A stretch of DNA of 22,377 nucleotides from JBHEMK01 sp046262635 (GCA_046262635.1 JBHEMK010000120.1:1-22377); one strand, 5' to 3'; shown: positions 12,362-20,502, numbered from the stretch's first letter. Numbers and translations are program-made. The notes: generated by a model not told the origin, from the letters alone.

Positions 12362-13300
12362 GTGGCTGTCGTCTCCATGCGAGAGCTGCTGGAGGCCGGA
12401 GTCCACTTCGGCCACCAGACACGCCGCTGGAACCCCAAGATGCGCCGCTTTATCTTCGGCGAGCGCGGGGGGATCTACATCATCGACCTGACGCAGACGC
12501 TCGGCCTGTTGCAGGAGGCCCACGCCTTCGCCCGCAACATCGGCGAGCGGAACGGCACCATCCTCTTCGTTGGTACGAAGAAACAGGCGCAGGATGCCGT
12601 CGAGACCGAGGCGAAGCGCGTCAACCAGCCCTACGTCAACCACCGCTGGCTCGGCGGCCTGCTCACGAACTGGCGGACGATGGCCGACCGGATCGAGCGC
12701 CTGCACGAGCTGCGGCGGCTCAACGACGACGGCCAGCTCGAGCTGCTCCCCGCGAAGGAGCGGATCCAGATGATGGGCGAGCTTGAGAAGCTCGAGCAGA
12801 ACCTCGGCGGCGTCTCCGACATGCGACGTCAGCCCGACGCCGTTTTCATCATCGACTTGAAGAAGGAGCAGCTCGCGGTGCGCGAGGCGCGCAGGCTCGG
12901 CGTGCCGGTGGTGGCGCTCGTCGACACGAACTGCGATCCGGACGAGGCGGAGTACGTCATCCCGGGTAACGACGATGCGATCCGCGCCTGCAATCTCGTC
13001 GCGAAGGTGCTCGCCGACGGGATCGCGGAGGGCCAGCAGAAGGTCGGTGTGCGTGACTTCCAGCCGACCGTGCCGGCCAATGGGGCGGTGCCGGCAGAGA
13101 GCGTCCCTGAGGGCGACTACGAGCAGGTGGCGCCCGGCGAGGAACCCCAGGGGGCCCCGCCGGAGCCGCCCGCTCAGGAGGCCGCGGCCTCGCAGGGGGC
13201 GCCGCTCGCGCCTGCTCCGGAGACCGACGCCGCACCGCCGGAGGCGCCGCCGCGCGAGGCCGAAACACCTCCGGCGACCGAGACGGAGGTGCAGCGGTGA
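12362..13300 (+). CDS. rpsB: 30S ribosomal protein S2 with a long acidic Pro/Ala-rich tail
   Basis: 312 residues. The S2 core (1 to about 235) shows VSMRELLEAGVHFGHQTRRW, NPKMRRFIFGERGGIYIIDL, FVGTKKQAQDAV, NHRWLGGLLTNWRT, DAVFIIDLKKE and ALVDTNCDPDEAEYVIPGND. From about 236 to the end is a low-complexity tail rich in Pro, Ala and Glu (for example GEEPQGAPPEPPAQEAAAS), which is absent from E. coli S2 (241 residues). The start is GTG 12362, 8 bases after a strong Shine-Dalgarno GGAAGGAG (12346-12353), behind a leader with a stem-loop. S2 joins late in 30S assembly and contacts S1 or the mRNA exit side. The stop overlaps tsf as GTGA. Confidence 0.97.
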   Translation: MAVVSMRELLEAGVHFGHQTRRWNPKMRRFIFGERGGIYIIDLTQTLGLLQEAHAFARNIGERNGTILFVGTKKQAQDAVETEAKRVNQPYVNHRWLGGLLTNWRTMADRIERLHELRRLNDDGQLELLPAKERIQMMGELEKLEQNLGGVSDMRRQPDAVFIIDLKKEQLAVREARRLGVPVVALVDTNCDPDEAEYVIPGNDDAIRACNLVAKVLADGIAEGQQKVGVRDFQPTVPANGAVPAESVPEGDYEQVAPGEEPQGAPPEPPAQEAAASQGAPLAPAPETDAAPPEAPPREAETPPATETEVQR

Positions 13301-14100
13301 CGGCGATCGCCGCGAGCCTCGTCAAGGAGCTTCGCGAGCAGACCGGTGCCGGGATGATGGACTGCAAGCGCGCGCTGCAGGCCGCGGGCGGTGACCTCGA
13401 GGCCGCGAAGCGCCTGCTCCGCGAGCGGGGGATGGCGAATGCAGCCAAGCGCGCCGGCCGCGAGACGACCGAGGGCAAGGTCGGCTACCGGCTCGCCACA
13501 GACGGCAGGAAGGGCACGATGGTCGCGGTCGGCTGCGAGACCGAGCCCGTCTCCAACAACGACGAGTTCCTGGCCTTCGCCAAGAAGGTGCTGGAACTGG
13601 TGGACGAACACGGCGCCGGCGCCGAGAGTGCGCTCGACGAGGAGCGGGCTGCACTCTCCGGCAGGCTCGGCGAAAACATCTCGTTCGCGGGCGCGGCGCG
13701 GTTCGAGGCGGTCGAAGGCGGTCTCGTCTCCGCCTATGCCCATCCGCCGGCCAACAAGCTCGGCGTGCTCCTCCAGATCCGCGGAGGAACCGAGCAGCTC
13801 GCGCGGCAGCTCGCGATGCACATCTCGTGGTCGAGCCCTCAGTGGATCAACCGCGAGGAGGTCCCGGAGGATCTCGTCACCGCAGAGCGGGAGATCTACA
13901 CCAGCACCGACGAGGTCGCGTCGAAGCCGGAGCAGGCGCGTGAGAAGATCGTCGAGGGGATGCTGAACAAGCGCTACTTCGGCGTCAACGTCCTGACGGA
14001 GCAGGAGTGGATCCACGACTCGAGCAGGAAGGTGGGCCAGTTGCTGTCCGAGGCGGGCGCCGAGGTGCTCGAGTTCGAGCGCTTCTCCCTGTCGGGATGA
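13297..14100 (+). CDS. tsf: Elongation factor Ts
   Basis: 267 residues. EF-Ts is the guanine nucleotide exchange factor of EF-Tu. The N-terminal UBA-like domain carries VKELREQTGAGMMDCKRAL and LRERGMANAAKRAGRE. The core begins with EGKVGYRL and holds the EF-Tu-contact sequence GCETEPVSNNDEF. MHISWSSPQWINREEVP and KIVEGMLNKRYFGVNVLTEQ mark the C-terminal subdomain. Slightly shorter than E. coli (283) but complete. The start is GTG 13297, overlapping the rpsB stop by 4 bases (GTGA). The stop overlaps pyrH by 4 bases (ATGA), so S2, EF-Ts and UMP kinase are translationally linked. Confidence 0.97.
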   Translation: MTAIAASLVKELREQTGAGMMDCKRALQAAGGDLEAAKRLLRERGMANAAKRAGRETTEGKVGYRLATDGRKGTMVAVGCETEPVSNNDEFLAFAKKVLELVDEHGAGAESALDEERAALSGRLGENISFAGAARFEAVEGGLVSAYAHPPANKLGVLLQIRGGTEQLARQLAMHISWSSPQWINREEVPEDLVTAEREIYTSTDEVASKPEQAREKIVEGMLNKRYFGVNVLTEQEWIHDSSRKVGQLLSEAGAEVLEFERFSLSG

Positions 14101-14867
14101 CGACCCGGTCCGACGACGCTCCCGCCGCGACCGCGACGGCCGAGCCCCCCTTCAGGCGGATCCTGCTCAAGCTCTCCGGCGAGGCGCTGATGGGCGAGCA
14201 TGACTACGGGATCGACCCGCGCACCATCGACGCGGTCGCAGACGAGATCGCCGGAGTGATCCGCCGAGGGATCGAGATGGCGATCGTCGTCGGCGGCGGC
14301 AACTTCTACCGTGGGCTGGCGGCGGCCGCCGACGGGATGGACCGGGCGACCGCCGACTACGCGGGGATGCTCGCGACCGTGCTGAACGCCCTGGCGCTTC
14401 AGGACGCGCTCGAGAGCGCCGGCGCGCAGACGCGCGTTCTCTCCGCGCTGCCGATCGACGCGGTCGCCGAACCGTACATCCGACGCCGCGCGATGCGACA
14501 TCTCGAGAAGGGGCGCGTGGTCATCTTCGCGGCCGGGACCGGCAACCCGTTCTTCACGACGGACACGGCGGCGGCGCTGCGCGCCCTCGAGATCAGCGCG
14601 GATGCAATCCTGATGGCGAAGAACGCGGTTGCCGGCGTCTACGACGAGGATCCGCGTCGGTGCGCGGACGCCGAGTTCATCCCGGAGCTGACGCACATGG
14701 ACGTGATCGAGCGCGGGCTGAAGGTCATGGACGCGACTGCCCTGACCCTCTGCCGCGACAACGGGCTCGCGATCCACGTCTTCGCCCTCGCAGACGGCAA
14801 TATCGGCAGGGTCATCTCGGGCGAACGCGTCGGAACGATCATCTCGACGCCGAAGGAGGAGAGCTAG
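14097..14867 (+). CDS. pyrH: Uridylate kinase
   Basis: 256 residues. A cytosolic, hexameric amino-acid-kinase-fold enzyme that phosphorylates UMP to UDP and is GTP-activated and UTP-inhibited in most bacteria. Motifs are RILLKLSGEALMG (phosphate binding), MAIVVGGGNFYRG, DYAGMLATVLNALALQDAL, FAAGTGNPFFTTDTAAALRA (UMP/acceptor site) and KNAVAGVYDEDPR. An N-terminal polar extension of about 18 residues precedes the first strand. The start ATG 14097 overlaps the tsf stop (ATGA). A longer frame upstream lies inside tsf and is a shadow. Its product feeds UDP-sugars for MurA and CTP for CdsA. Confidence 0.97.
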   Translation: MTTRSDDAPAATATAEPPFRRILLKLSGEALMGEHDYGIDPRTIDAVADEIAGVIRRGIEMAIVVGGGNFYRGLAAAADGMDRATADYAGMLATVLNALALQDALESAGAQTRVLSALPIDAVAEPYIRRRAMRHLEKGRVVIFAAGTGNPFFTTDTAAALRALEISADAILMAKNAVAGVYDEDPRRCADAEFIPELTHMDVIERGLKVMDATALTLCRDNGLAIHVFALADGNIGRVISGERVGTIISTPKEES

Positions 14868-15431
14868 ATGGCCACGGTCGACGAGCTGCTCCACGCCGCG
14901 GAGGAGCGGATGGGGAAGTCGGTCGAGCACGCGAAGACGGAGTTCAACACGGTCCGCACGGGCCGGGCTTCCACCTCGCTCCTCGACCGGATCGAGATCG
15001 ACTACTACGGCACGCCGACACCGCTCAAGCAGCTCGCGACGATCAACGTCCCCGAGCCGCGGATGCTCACCATCCAGCCCTTCGACCCGGGCTCGATGCG
15101 GGCGATCGAGAAGGCGATCCAGGAGTCCGATCTCGGCCTGATGCCGTCGAACGACGGCAAGATCATTCGGTTGCCGATCCCGCAGCTGACCGAGGAGCGG
15201 CGCAAGGAGCTCGTCAAGATCGTCCGCGGGCTCGCCGAGGGCCACCGGATCGCAGTGCGCGAGATCCGCCGCGACGCGATCAAGCACCTGAAGGACCTCG
15301 TCGACGGCGGCGAGGTGGGCGCCGACGAGGAGCACCGTGGCGAGGACCGCGTGCAGAAGCTCACCGACGACCACACGAAGCAGATCGATGAGCTGCTGAA
15401 GCACAAGGAAGCCGAGGTAATGGAAGTCTGA
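14868..15431 (+). CDS. frr: Ribosome recycling factor
   Basis: 187 residues, the standard RRF length (185 in E. coli). RRF acts with EF-G to split post-termination ribosomes. Recognisable blocks are HAKTEFNTVRTGRAS, LLDRIEIDYYGTPTPLKQLA, PFDPGSMRAIEKAIQ, DGKIIRLPIPQLTEERRKEL and VREIRRDAIKHLKDLV. The ATG follows the pyrH TAG directly with no gap. The Shine-Dalgarno AAGGAGG (14853-14859) lies inside the end of pyrH, 8 bases before the ATG, one of the strongest in the window. Confidence 0.97.
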   Translation: MATVDELLHAAEERMGKSVEHAKTEFNTVRTGRASTSLLDRIEIDYYGTPTPLKQLATINVPEPRMLTIQPFDPGSMRAIEKAIQESDLGLMPSNDGKIIRLPIPQLTEERRKELVKIVRGLAEGHRIAVREIRRDAIKHLKDLVDGGEVGADEEHRGEDRVQKLTDDHTKQIDELLKHKEAEVMEV

Positions 15432-15454
15432 GCACGCCCGGTTCCCGACTGCCC

Positions 15455-16159
15455 GTGGCCGACCGACCGCTCCCCGAGATCGTGCGTGCCGTCGCGATCA
15501 TCATGGACGGCAACGCTCGTTGGGCGCAGGACCGTGGCCTGTCGGTCGACGACGGACACCGGGCGGGCTCACGGGCGCTGCGCCCCGTCGTCGAGGCGGC
15601 GATCGACCTCGGTGTCGAGTCGCTCGCGGTGTTCGCCTTCTCGACCGAGAACTGGAGCCGGCCGCGGGACGAGGTCGAGCTCTTGATGGAGATCTTCGCC
15701 GAGACGATCGAGCGCGAACTGCCCGACCTCGCCGCCCAGGGCGTGCGGACGCGCTTCGTTGGGCGGCGCGACCGCGCTCCTGCATCGCTCCAGGAGAAGA
15801 TGGCTGCGCTCGAGGAGGCGACCGCCGACAAGAACCGGCTGCAACTGTGGATCGCCTTCGACTACGGCGGCCGCGCCGAGCTCGTCGAGGCCGCCCGGCG
15901 GATCTACGAGTCCGGGGCCGATCCCGACGACGTCGACGAGGAGCTCTTTGCGTCGCACCTGTACGAGCCGCAGATGCCCGATCCGGATCTTCTGATCCGC
16001 ACCTCCGGGGAGCGGCGGATCTCGAACTTTCTCCTCTGGCAGCTTGCGTACGCCGAACTCGTGTTCGTCGACCGGCACTGGCCGGACTTCGACGGCGACG
16101 CGCTCGGCTCGGCAATCGAAGACTATGCATCGCGGCGCCGTCGATTCGGCGGCCGGTGA
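15455..16159 (+). CDS. uppS: Undecaprenyl diphosphate synthase (cis-prenyltransferase)
   Basis: 234 residues. The enzyme condenses isopentenyl diphosphate units onto farnesyl (or similar) diphosphate to give the C55 (or, in some actinobacteria, C50) lipid carrier for peptidoglycan. Hallmarks are AIIMDGNARWAQDRG with catalytic D18, GHRAGSRALR, VFAFSTENWSRP, DPDLLIRTSGERRISNFLLW and FVDRHWPDF. The product chain length cannot be told by eye. GTG 15455 is used as the start; it has no clear Shine-Dalgarno and follows frr by 23 bases. The end overlaps cdsA as GTGA. Confidence 0.96.
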   Translation: MADRPLPEIVRAVAIIMDGNARWAQDRGLSVDDGHRAGSRALRPVVEAAIDLGVESLAVFAFSTENWSRPRDEVELLMEIFAETIERELPDLAAQGVRTRFVGRRDRAPASLQEKMAALEEATADKNRLQLWIAFDYGGRAELVEAARRIYESGADPDDVDEELFASHLYEPQMPDPDLLIRTSGERRISNFLLWQLAYAELVFVDRHWPDFDGDALGSAIEDYASRRRRFGGR

Positions 16160-16959
16160 CGAACGCCATCTCCCGCCTCGTCGTGGCGGCCGCCGCGCTG
16201 CCGCTCGTGCTCGGCCTCGTGTGGCTGGGCGGCTGGTGGCTCCTCGCGCTCGTCGCCGTCGCCGCGCTCGTCGCTCTGCACGAGTTCTACGGGATCGCCC
16301 GTCCGCTGCGCCCCCTCGTGGCCGCTGGCTACGCCGGCGGCGTGCTGGCGCTCGTGGGCGCGCGTGCGGGCGGACTGGAGTGGATGGTCGCCGGGTTCCT
16401 CGCGACGTTCGTGCTCGCCTTCGTGCTGAACGGCGTCGCCGAGACCCGCGCACCCTCGACGGTCGCGATCTCAACGACCGTGCTCGGTGCCGCCTGGGTC
16501 GGCTTCGGCCTCGGCCACCTGCTCCTGCTCCGCGACATCCCGCGCCACCCCCAGCTCGCTGCCTTCACCGCGCTGCTCGCGGTCTGGGCCGCCGACACCG
16601 TGGCGTACTTCGTCGGGAGGATGATCGGCCGGCACAAGCTCGCACCGACGCTTTCCCCCGGCAAAACGTGGGAGGGATTCGTCGCCGGCTCCGCGGCGGC
16701 GATCTTCGTGACGTTCGTGGCGCTCTACCAGGACAAGGATCACTTCCTGCTCGTCTGGCAGGCGATCCTGCTCGGACTCGTGATCGCGCTGGCCGCGGCT
16801 GCCGGCGACCTGTTCGAGTCGGCCTTGAAGCGGGATTTGCAGGTGAAGGACACGGGCCGCCTGCTGGCAGGCCACGGCGGCGTCCTCGATCGGATCGACT
16901 CTCTGCTCTTCGCGCTGCCCGCGGCGTACTACCTGATCGCCGCGTTCGGCTACGGGTAG
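16156..16959 (+). CDS. cdsA: Phosphatidate cytidylyltransferase (CDP-diglyceride synthase)
   Basis: 267 residues with about seven to eight hydrophobic helices. It makes CDP-diacylglycerol from phosphatidate and CTP in the membrane, the branch point for phospholipids. The family signature is in the C-terminal third: LSPGKTWEGFVAG, then AGDLFESALKRDLQVKDTGR and GGVLDRIDSLLFALP, where the Asp residues bind metal and CTP. WAADTVAYFVGRMIGRHKLAP is also typical. The start GTG 16156 (VTNAISRLVVA) overlaps uppS by 4 bases. A 53-base gap with a dxr promoter follows the TAG stop. Confidence 0.95.
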   Translation: MTNAISRLVVAAAALPLVLGLVWLGGWWLLALVAVAALVALHEFYGIARPLRPLVAAGYAGGVLALVGARAGGLEWMVAGFLATFVLAFVLNGVAETRAPSTVAISTTVLGAAWVGFGLGHLLLLRDIPRHPQLAAFTALLAVWAADTVAYFVGRMIGRHKLAPTLSPGKTWEGFVAGSAAAIFVTFVALYQDKDHFLLVWQAILLGLVIALAAAAGDLFESALKRDLQVKDTGRLLAGHGGVLDRIDSLLFALPAAYYLIAAFGYG

Positions 16960-17000
16960 GCCGGCACCTGCGAACCCTGCGGGCGGCGCCCGGCCGTTCC

Positions 17001-17006
17001 TACACT
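17001..17006 (+). promoter_or_regulatory. -10-like element TACACT of dxr
   Basis: TACACT (TACACTG heptamer) ends 6 bases before the GTG start of dxr, which would put the transcript 5' end at or next to the start codon. The GGAGAG between them abuts the GTG and is too close to act as a Shine-Dalgarno. No clear -35 is seen. Confidence 0.45.
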
Positions 17007-17012
17007 GGAGAG

Positions 17013-18062
17013 GTGAAGCGCATCGCCTTGCTCGGAGCCACCGGCTCGATCGGCCGACAGGCACTCGAGATCATCGACGCGCACCCGGAGCTCGAGCTCG
17101 TCGCGGCCGCCTCCCGCTCGCAGGCGATCGACGGGCTGGCGCCCCTGACGCAGGTCGGCGGCGACCTGACCGAGCTGCTCGACCGCGCCGCTCCGGACTG
17201 CGTCCTCAACGCGGTCACAGGCTTCGCTGGCCTGCCAGCGACAATGTGGGCGCTCGAGCACGGCGTCGAGCTCGCGCTGGCCAACAAGGAGAGCCTCGTG
17301 GCAGCCGGTGAGCTTGCGCTCGCTGCACGGCGCCTCGGAGGTGGCCGCCTGCTCCCCGTCGACAGCGAGCACTCCGCGCTCTTCCAGTGCCTCGAAGGCC
17401 GCCCGCCCGGACAGGTCGACGGCCTCGTCCTCACCGCCTCCGGCGGCCCGTTTCGCGGCCGCACCCGCGAGGGCCTCGAGGATGTGACGCCCGCGGACGC
17501 GCTCTCACACCCGACCTGGAAGATGGGCCCGAAGATCACGGTCGACTCCGCGACGCTCGCCAACAAGGGCCTGGAGCTGATCGAGGCGCACTTCCTCTTC
17601 GGCGTCCCCTATGGGCAGATCGAGATCGTGATCCACCCGACCTCGACCGTTCACTCGCTCGTCCGTTTCCGCGACGGCTCGGCGCTCGCCCACCTCGGCT
17701 ATCCGGACATGCGCGTGCCGATCTCGTTCGCCCTGACCTATCCCGAACGCGAGGCGACGCCTGTGCCCGGGCTGGACCTCGCCGCGGGTCTGACCCTGGA
17801 GTTCTCCGCACCGGACTGCGAGACGTTCCCCCTGCTTCGGCTCGCCCGGGAAGCGGGGGAGCAGGGCGGTACCGCGCCAGCGGTCTTCAATGCGGCCAAC
17901 GAGGTTGCGGTTGCCGCGTTCCTCGAGGGGCGCCTGCCATTCCTCGGCATCGCAGCAGCAGTCGCGGACGCGCTCGCCGCCGCGGACACCGCTCCCGCCC
18001 GCGACCTGGCCGACCTGGTCGAGGCAGACCGGCGCGCCCGCGCACTGGTGGCGGTGGCATGA
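17013..18062 (+). CDS. dxr: 1-deoxy-D-xylulose 5-phosphate reductoisomerase, compact N-terminal domain
   Basis: 349 residues. The NADPH-dependent enzyme makes MEP from DXP, the first committed step of the non-mevalonate isoprenoid pathway, and is the target of fosmidomycin. Seen: the nucleotide-binding LLGATGSIGRQAL, LANKESLVAAGEL, DSEHSALFQCLEG (metal-binding Asp and Glu), ASGGPFRG, HPTWKMGPKITVDSATL and NKGLELIEAHFLFGV. The NKES block begins at residue 91, against about 124 in E. coli; the missing 30 or so residues lie in the Rossmann domain between VAAASRSQ and LLDRAAPD. All catalytic residues are present, so the enzyme is probably active. The GTG start follows a -10-like TACACT; the stop overlaps rseP (ATGA). 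Confidence 0.95.
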   Translation: MKRIALLGATGSIGRQALEIIDAHPELELVAAASRSQAIDGLAPLTQVGGDLTELLDRAAPDCVLNAVTGFAGLPATMWALEHGVELALANKESLVAAGELALAARRLGGGRLLPVDSEHSALFQCLEGRPPGQVDGLVLTASGGPFRGRTREGLEDVTPADALSHPTWKMGPKITVDSATLANKGLELIEAHFLFGVPYGQIEIVIHPTSTVHSLVRFRDGSALAHLGYPDMRVPISFALTYPEREATPVPGLDLAAGLTLEFSAPDCETFPLLRLAREAGEQGGTAPAVFNAANEVAVAAFLEGRLPFLGIAAAVADALAAADTAPARDLADLVEADRRARALVAVA

Positions 18063-19285
18063 CGTTCCTGATCGCGATCGTCGGGCTCCTGTTCCTCGTC
18101 CTGATCCACGAGGCCGGGCACTTCTTCGTCGCCCTCGCGGTCGGGATGCGGCCGCGGAAGTTCTACATCGGCTTCCCGCCGGCGGTCGCACGCTTCCGGC
18201 GGAACGGGATCGAGTACGGCCTCGGCGCGATCCCACTGGGAGGGTACGTCCGCATCCCGGGGATGCACCGCCCGGCCGCGAAGGACGCAGAGATCAACTT
18301 CGGCCCGGCGGTCAAGGAAAATCCCGAGCTGGCGCTCCAGGGCAGGGCGATCGAGCAGCGTCTGGCCGCCGGCGAGCACGCCGCCGTCCGGGCCGAGCTC
18401 GACGCGTTTCGGGACGCGCTCGACCGCAGCAACCTGAGCCGAGTCGCGCGCAAGAGCGCAGACCGCGGGCTGCGCGACCTCGACGAGAGCACCGGCGCGG
18501 ACGCGTACTGGCGCCAGCAGACCTGGAAGCGGGTCGCGGTGATCCTCGCGGGGCCGTTGACGAACATCGTCTTCGCCCTGCTCATCCTCGCCGCGGTCTA
18601 CATGCTTGGAGTCCCAAACGCGAACACGCGCATCGTCGAGAGCGTGCAGCCGGGCAAGCCCGCGGCCGCAGCCGGCCTGCGCGCCGGCGACGAGATCGTC
18701 GCGGTCGATGGTCACGCGACGCTGACCTTCCAGGCGATCCGCAGCAGAATCCAGGCGAGCACGGGCGGACCGATCACCGTCACGGTCGTGCGCGACGGGC
18801 GGCGCCTCACGCTTCCGCCCGAGCGGACACTCGGCGCGAACGGGCGCTGGCTCTTCGGCTTCGTGCCGGGCGTCAGCCTCAGGCACTACAGCGCGGGTGC
18901 CGCGTTCCACCTCGCCGGCAACGACTGCTGGCAGGCCGCGAAGGGAATGGGGCTCGCGATCTACGGACTCTTCCACCAAAAGCAGCGCGACCAGCTGACG
19001 AGCGCGGTCGGCATCGTGCGGGTCTCGAGCGACGCCCTCAAGGTCAGCTTCCGCATCTATCTCCAGATACTCGGCTTCATCAGCCTCTCGCTCGCACTGC
19101 TGAACCTCCTGCCACTGCTGCCGCTCGACGGTGGGCACATCCTCTTCTCGGTGATCGAGGGCCTCCGCCGACGCGCCGTCGCCCGGGAGGTCTACGAGCG
19201 CGCCTCGGTCGTCGGCTTCGCCGTCATCCTCCTGATCGCGTTTATCGCGCTCTCGAACGATCTCGGCGGCAAGGGGCCGGGCTAG
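18059..19285 (+). CDS. rseP: RseP/Rip1-family site-2 intramembrane metalloprotease with an inserted domain
   Basis: 408 residues. A membrane zinc protease that cuts anti-sigma factors or remnant signal peptides within the membrane. The first helix carries HEAGH (17-21, zinc ligands and catalytic Glu). A PDZ domain lies at about 190-265 (AGLRAGDEIVAVDGHATL). The third zinc ligand is in LLPLDGGHILF (D357). Between GGYVRIPGM and KRVAVILAGPLTN there is a charged stretch of about 80 residues (70-150) where E. coli and mycobacterial enzymes have only about 20. It is rich in Ala, Glu, Arg and Leu, probably helical. The start ATG 18059 overlaps the dxr stop by 4 bases. The TAG stop is the first half of the ispG -10. 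Confidence 0.94.
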   Translation: MTFLIAIVGLLFLVLIHEAGHFFVALAVGMRPRKFYIGFPPAVARFRRNGIEYGLGAIPLGGYVRIPGMHRPAAKDAEINFGPAVKENPELALQGRAIEQRLAAGEHAAVRAELDAFRDALDRSNLSRVARKSADRGLRDLDESTGADAYWRQQTWKRVAVILAGPLTNIVFALLILAAVYMLGVPNANTRIVESVQPGKPAAAAGLRAGDEIVAVDGHATLTFQAIRSRIQASTGGPITVTVVRDGRRLTLPPERTLGANGRWLFGFVPGVSLRHYSAGAAFHLAGNDCWQAAKGMGLAIYGLFHQKQRDQLTSAVGIVRVSSDALKVSFRIYLQILGFISLSLALLNLLPLLPLDGGHILFSVIEGLRRRAVAREVYERASVVGFAVILLIAFIALSNDLGGKGPG

Positions 19286-19288
19286 ACT
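19283..19288 (+). promoter_or_regulatory. -10-like element TAGACT of ispG, overlapping the rseP stop codon
   Basis: TAGACT inside GCTAGACTG (19281-19289). TAG (19283-19285) is the rseP stop codon. It ends 8 bases before the ispG ATG (19297), with no Shine-Dalgarno between. No -35 is evident. It would give a nearly leaderless ispG mRNA. Confidence 0.5.
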
Positions 19289-19296
19289 GCGGTCGG

Positions 19297-20430
19297 ATGG
19301 CCTCCGACCGTCAAATTCACGTCGGCGGCGTCGCGATCGGCGGCGGCGCAGCGCCCGTCGTCCAGTCGATGACCCTGACGAAGACCCACGACGTCGAGGC
19401 GACGACGGCACAGATCGCGGCACTGGCCTCGGCAGGCTGCGAGATCGTCCGCTGCGCTGTCCCGAAGATCGAGGACGCGGCGGCACTCAAGAAGATCGTC
19501 CGTTTTTCGCCGATCCCGGTGATTGCCGACATCCACTTCAATGCGAGCCTGGCGCTGAAGGCAATCGATTCGGGCGTTGCGGCGGTCCGCATCAACCCGG
19601 GCAACATCGGCGGCCCCGACAAGGTCGCCACCGTCGTCGAGGCGGCGCGCAAGGCCGGGATCCCGATGCGGATCGGCGCGAACTCCGGCTCACTGCCGAA
19701 GCATTTGGCCGGGCTGGCCCAGCAGGACCAGGCCGAGGCGCTCGTTGAGGCCGCGCTCGAGGAGGTGCGGCTGCTCGAGAGCCTCGACTTCCGCGAGTTC
19801 AAGATCTCGGTCAAGTCGAGCCACGTGCCGACGATGATCCGCGCCTACCGGCTGCTCTCCGAGAAGGTGCCGTACCCGCTCCACCTCGGCGTGACCGAGG
19901 CCGGCACGCCATTCTCCGGCTCGATCAAGAGCGCCGTCGGTATGGGCGCGCTCTTGATCGACGGCATCGGCGACACGATTCGCGTCTCCCTGACCGCCGA
20001 TCCGGTCGAGGAGATCCGGACCGCCTTCGAGATCCTCAAGTCCCTCGGGCTGCGGGAGCGGGGCCCGGTGATGATCGCGTGCCCGTCGTGCGGGCGCGAC
20101 AACGTGGGCGTCCAGATGCTCGCCGAGAAGGTCGAGGAGCGGTTGCGGGCCTACCCGCAGCACTTCGAGGTGGCGGTGCTCGGTTGCGCGGTCAACGGCC
20201 CGGGCGAGGCAGGCGATGCCGACTTCGGGATCGCGGGCGGACGGGATGTCGGCTTCGTCTACGCGCAGGGGCGCGTACTGAAGAAGGTCAGCTCCGACAG
20301 CTTGATCGACGAGCTCTTCCACGAGGTCGACCGCTGGATCGGCGACGGGATGTACCGTCCGAAGCGCCTCAAGATGGCCAAACCGGCGGCGCTCGCGATG
20401 GCCGAAGCCTCGCTCATCCCGCTCGAGTGA
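19297..20430 (+). CDS. ispG: 4-hydroxy-3-methylbut-2-enyl diphosphate synthase
   Basis: 377 residues. The iron-sulfur enzyme converts MEcPP to HMBPP, the sixth of the seven MEP-pathway steps that follow DXP synthase. The N-terminal TIM barrel shows PVVQSMTLTKTHDVEAT, PVIADIHFNASLALKAI, RINPGNIGG, RIGANSGSLPK and LHLGVTEAG. The C-terminal domain has the [4Fe-4S] ligands C262 and C265 (ACPSCGR), C297 and E304 (GCAVNGPGEAGD). Length is normal for the short bacterial type. ATG 19297 is chosen because it starts the conserved RQIHVGGVAIG region and follows a -10-like element; the frame is open far upstream only because of high GC. It lies after dxr-rseP, as in many actinobacteria. Confidence 0.96.
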   Translation: MASDRQIHVGGVAIGGGAAPVVQSMTLTKTHDVEATTAQIAALASAGCEIVRCAVPKIEDAAALKKIVRFSPIPVIADIHFNASLALKAIDSGVAAVRINPGNIGGPDKVATVVEAARKAGIPMRIGANSGSLPKHLAGLAQQDQAEALVEAALEEVRLLESLDFREFKISVKSSHVPTMIRAYRLLSEKVPYPLHLGVTEAGTPFSGSIKSAVGMGALLIDGIGDTIRVSLTADPVEEIRTAFEILKSLGLRERGPVMIACPSCGRDNVGVQMLAEKVEERLRAYPQHFEVAVLGCAVNGPGEAGDADFGIAGGRDVGFVYAQGRVLKKVSSDSLIDELFHEVDRWIGDGMYRPKRLKMAKPAALAMAEASLIPLE

Positions 20431-20477
20431 CGGAGCCCCCGCAGGCACGCCGCTGGGTCATGCCTCCGCGCTGCAGT

Positions 20478-20502
20478 CACCCGTGAGATGGGTGTGTTCT
20501 TT
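20478..20502 (+). terminator. Hairpin with T-rich tail between ispG and proS
   Basis: CACCCG (20478-20483), loop TGAGA, TGGGTG (20489-20494; one G-T pair) is followed by TGTTCTTT (20495-20502). A stem with a T-rich tail 47 bases after the ispG stop fits a weak intrinsic terminator. The last T is shared with the proS -10-like element. Confidence 0.45.

Noticed and set aside
15520..16155. Extension of CdsA upstream to 15520 through uppS
   Set aside because: This part is an out-of-frame shadow of uppS. The first hydrophobic CdsA helix begins right after GTG 16156.
17890..19296. Extension of IspG upstream through rseP to give an 846-residue fusion
   Set aside because: The upstream part is an out-of-frame reading of dxr/rseP with no domain, and a -10-like element lies just before ATG 19297.
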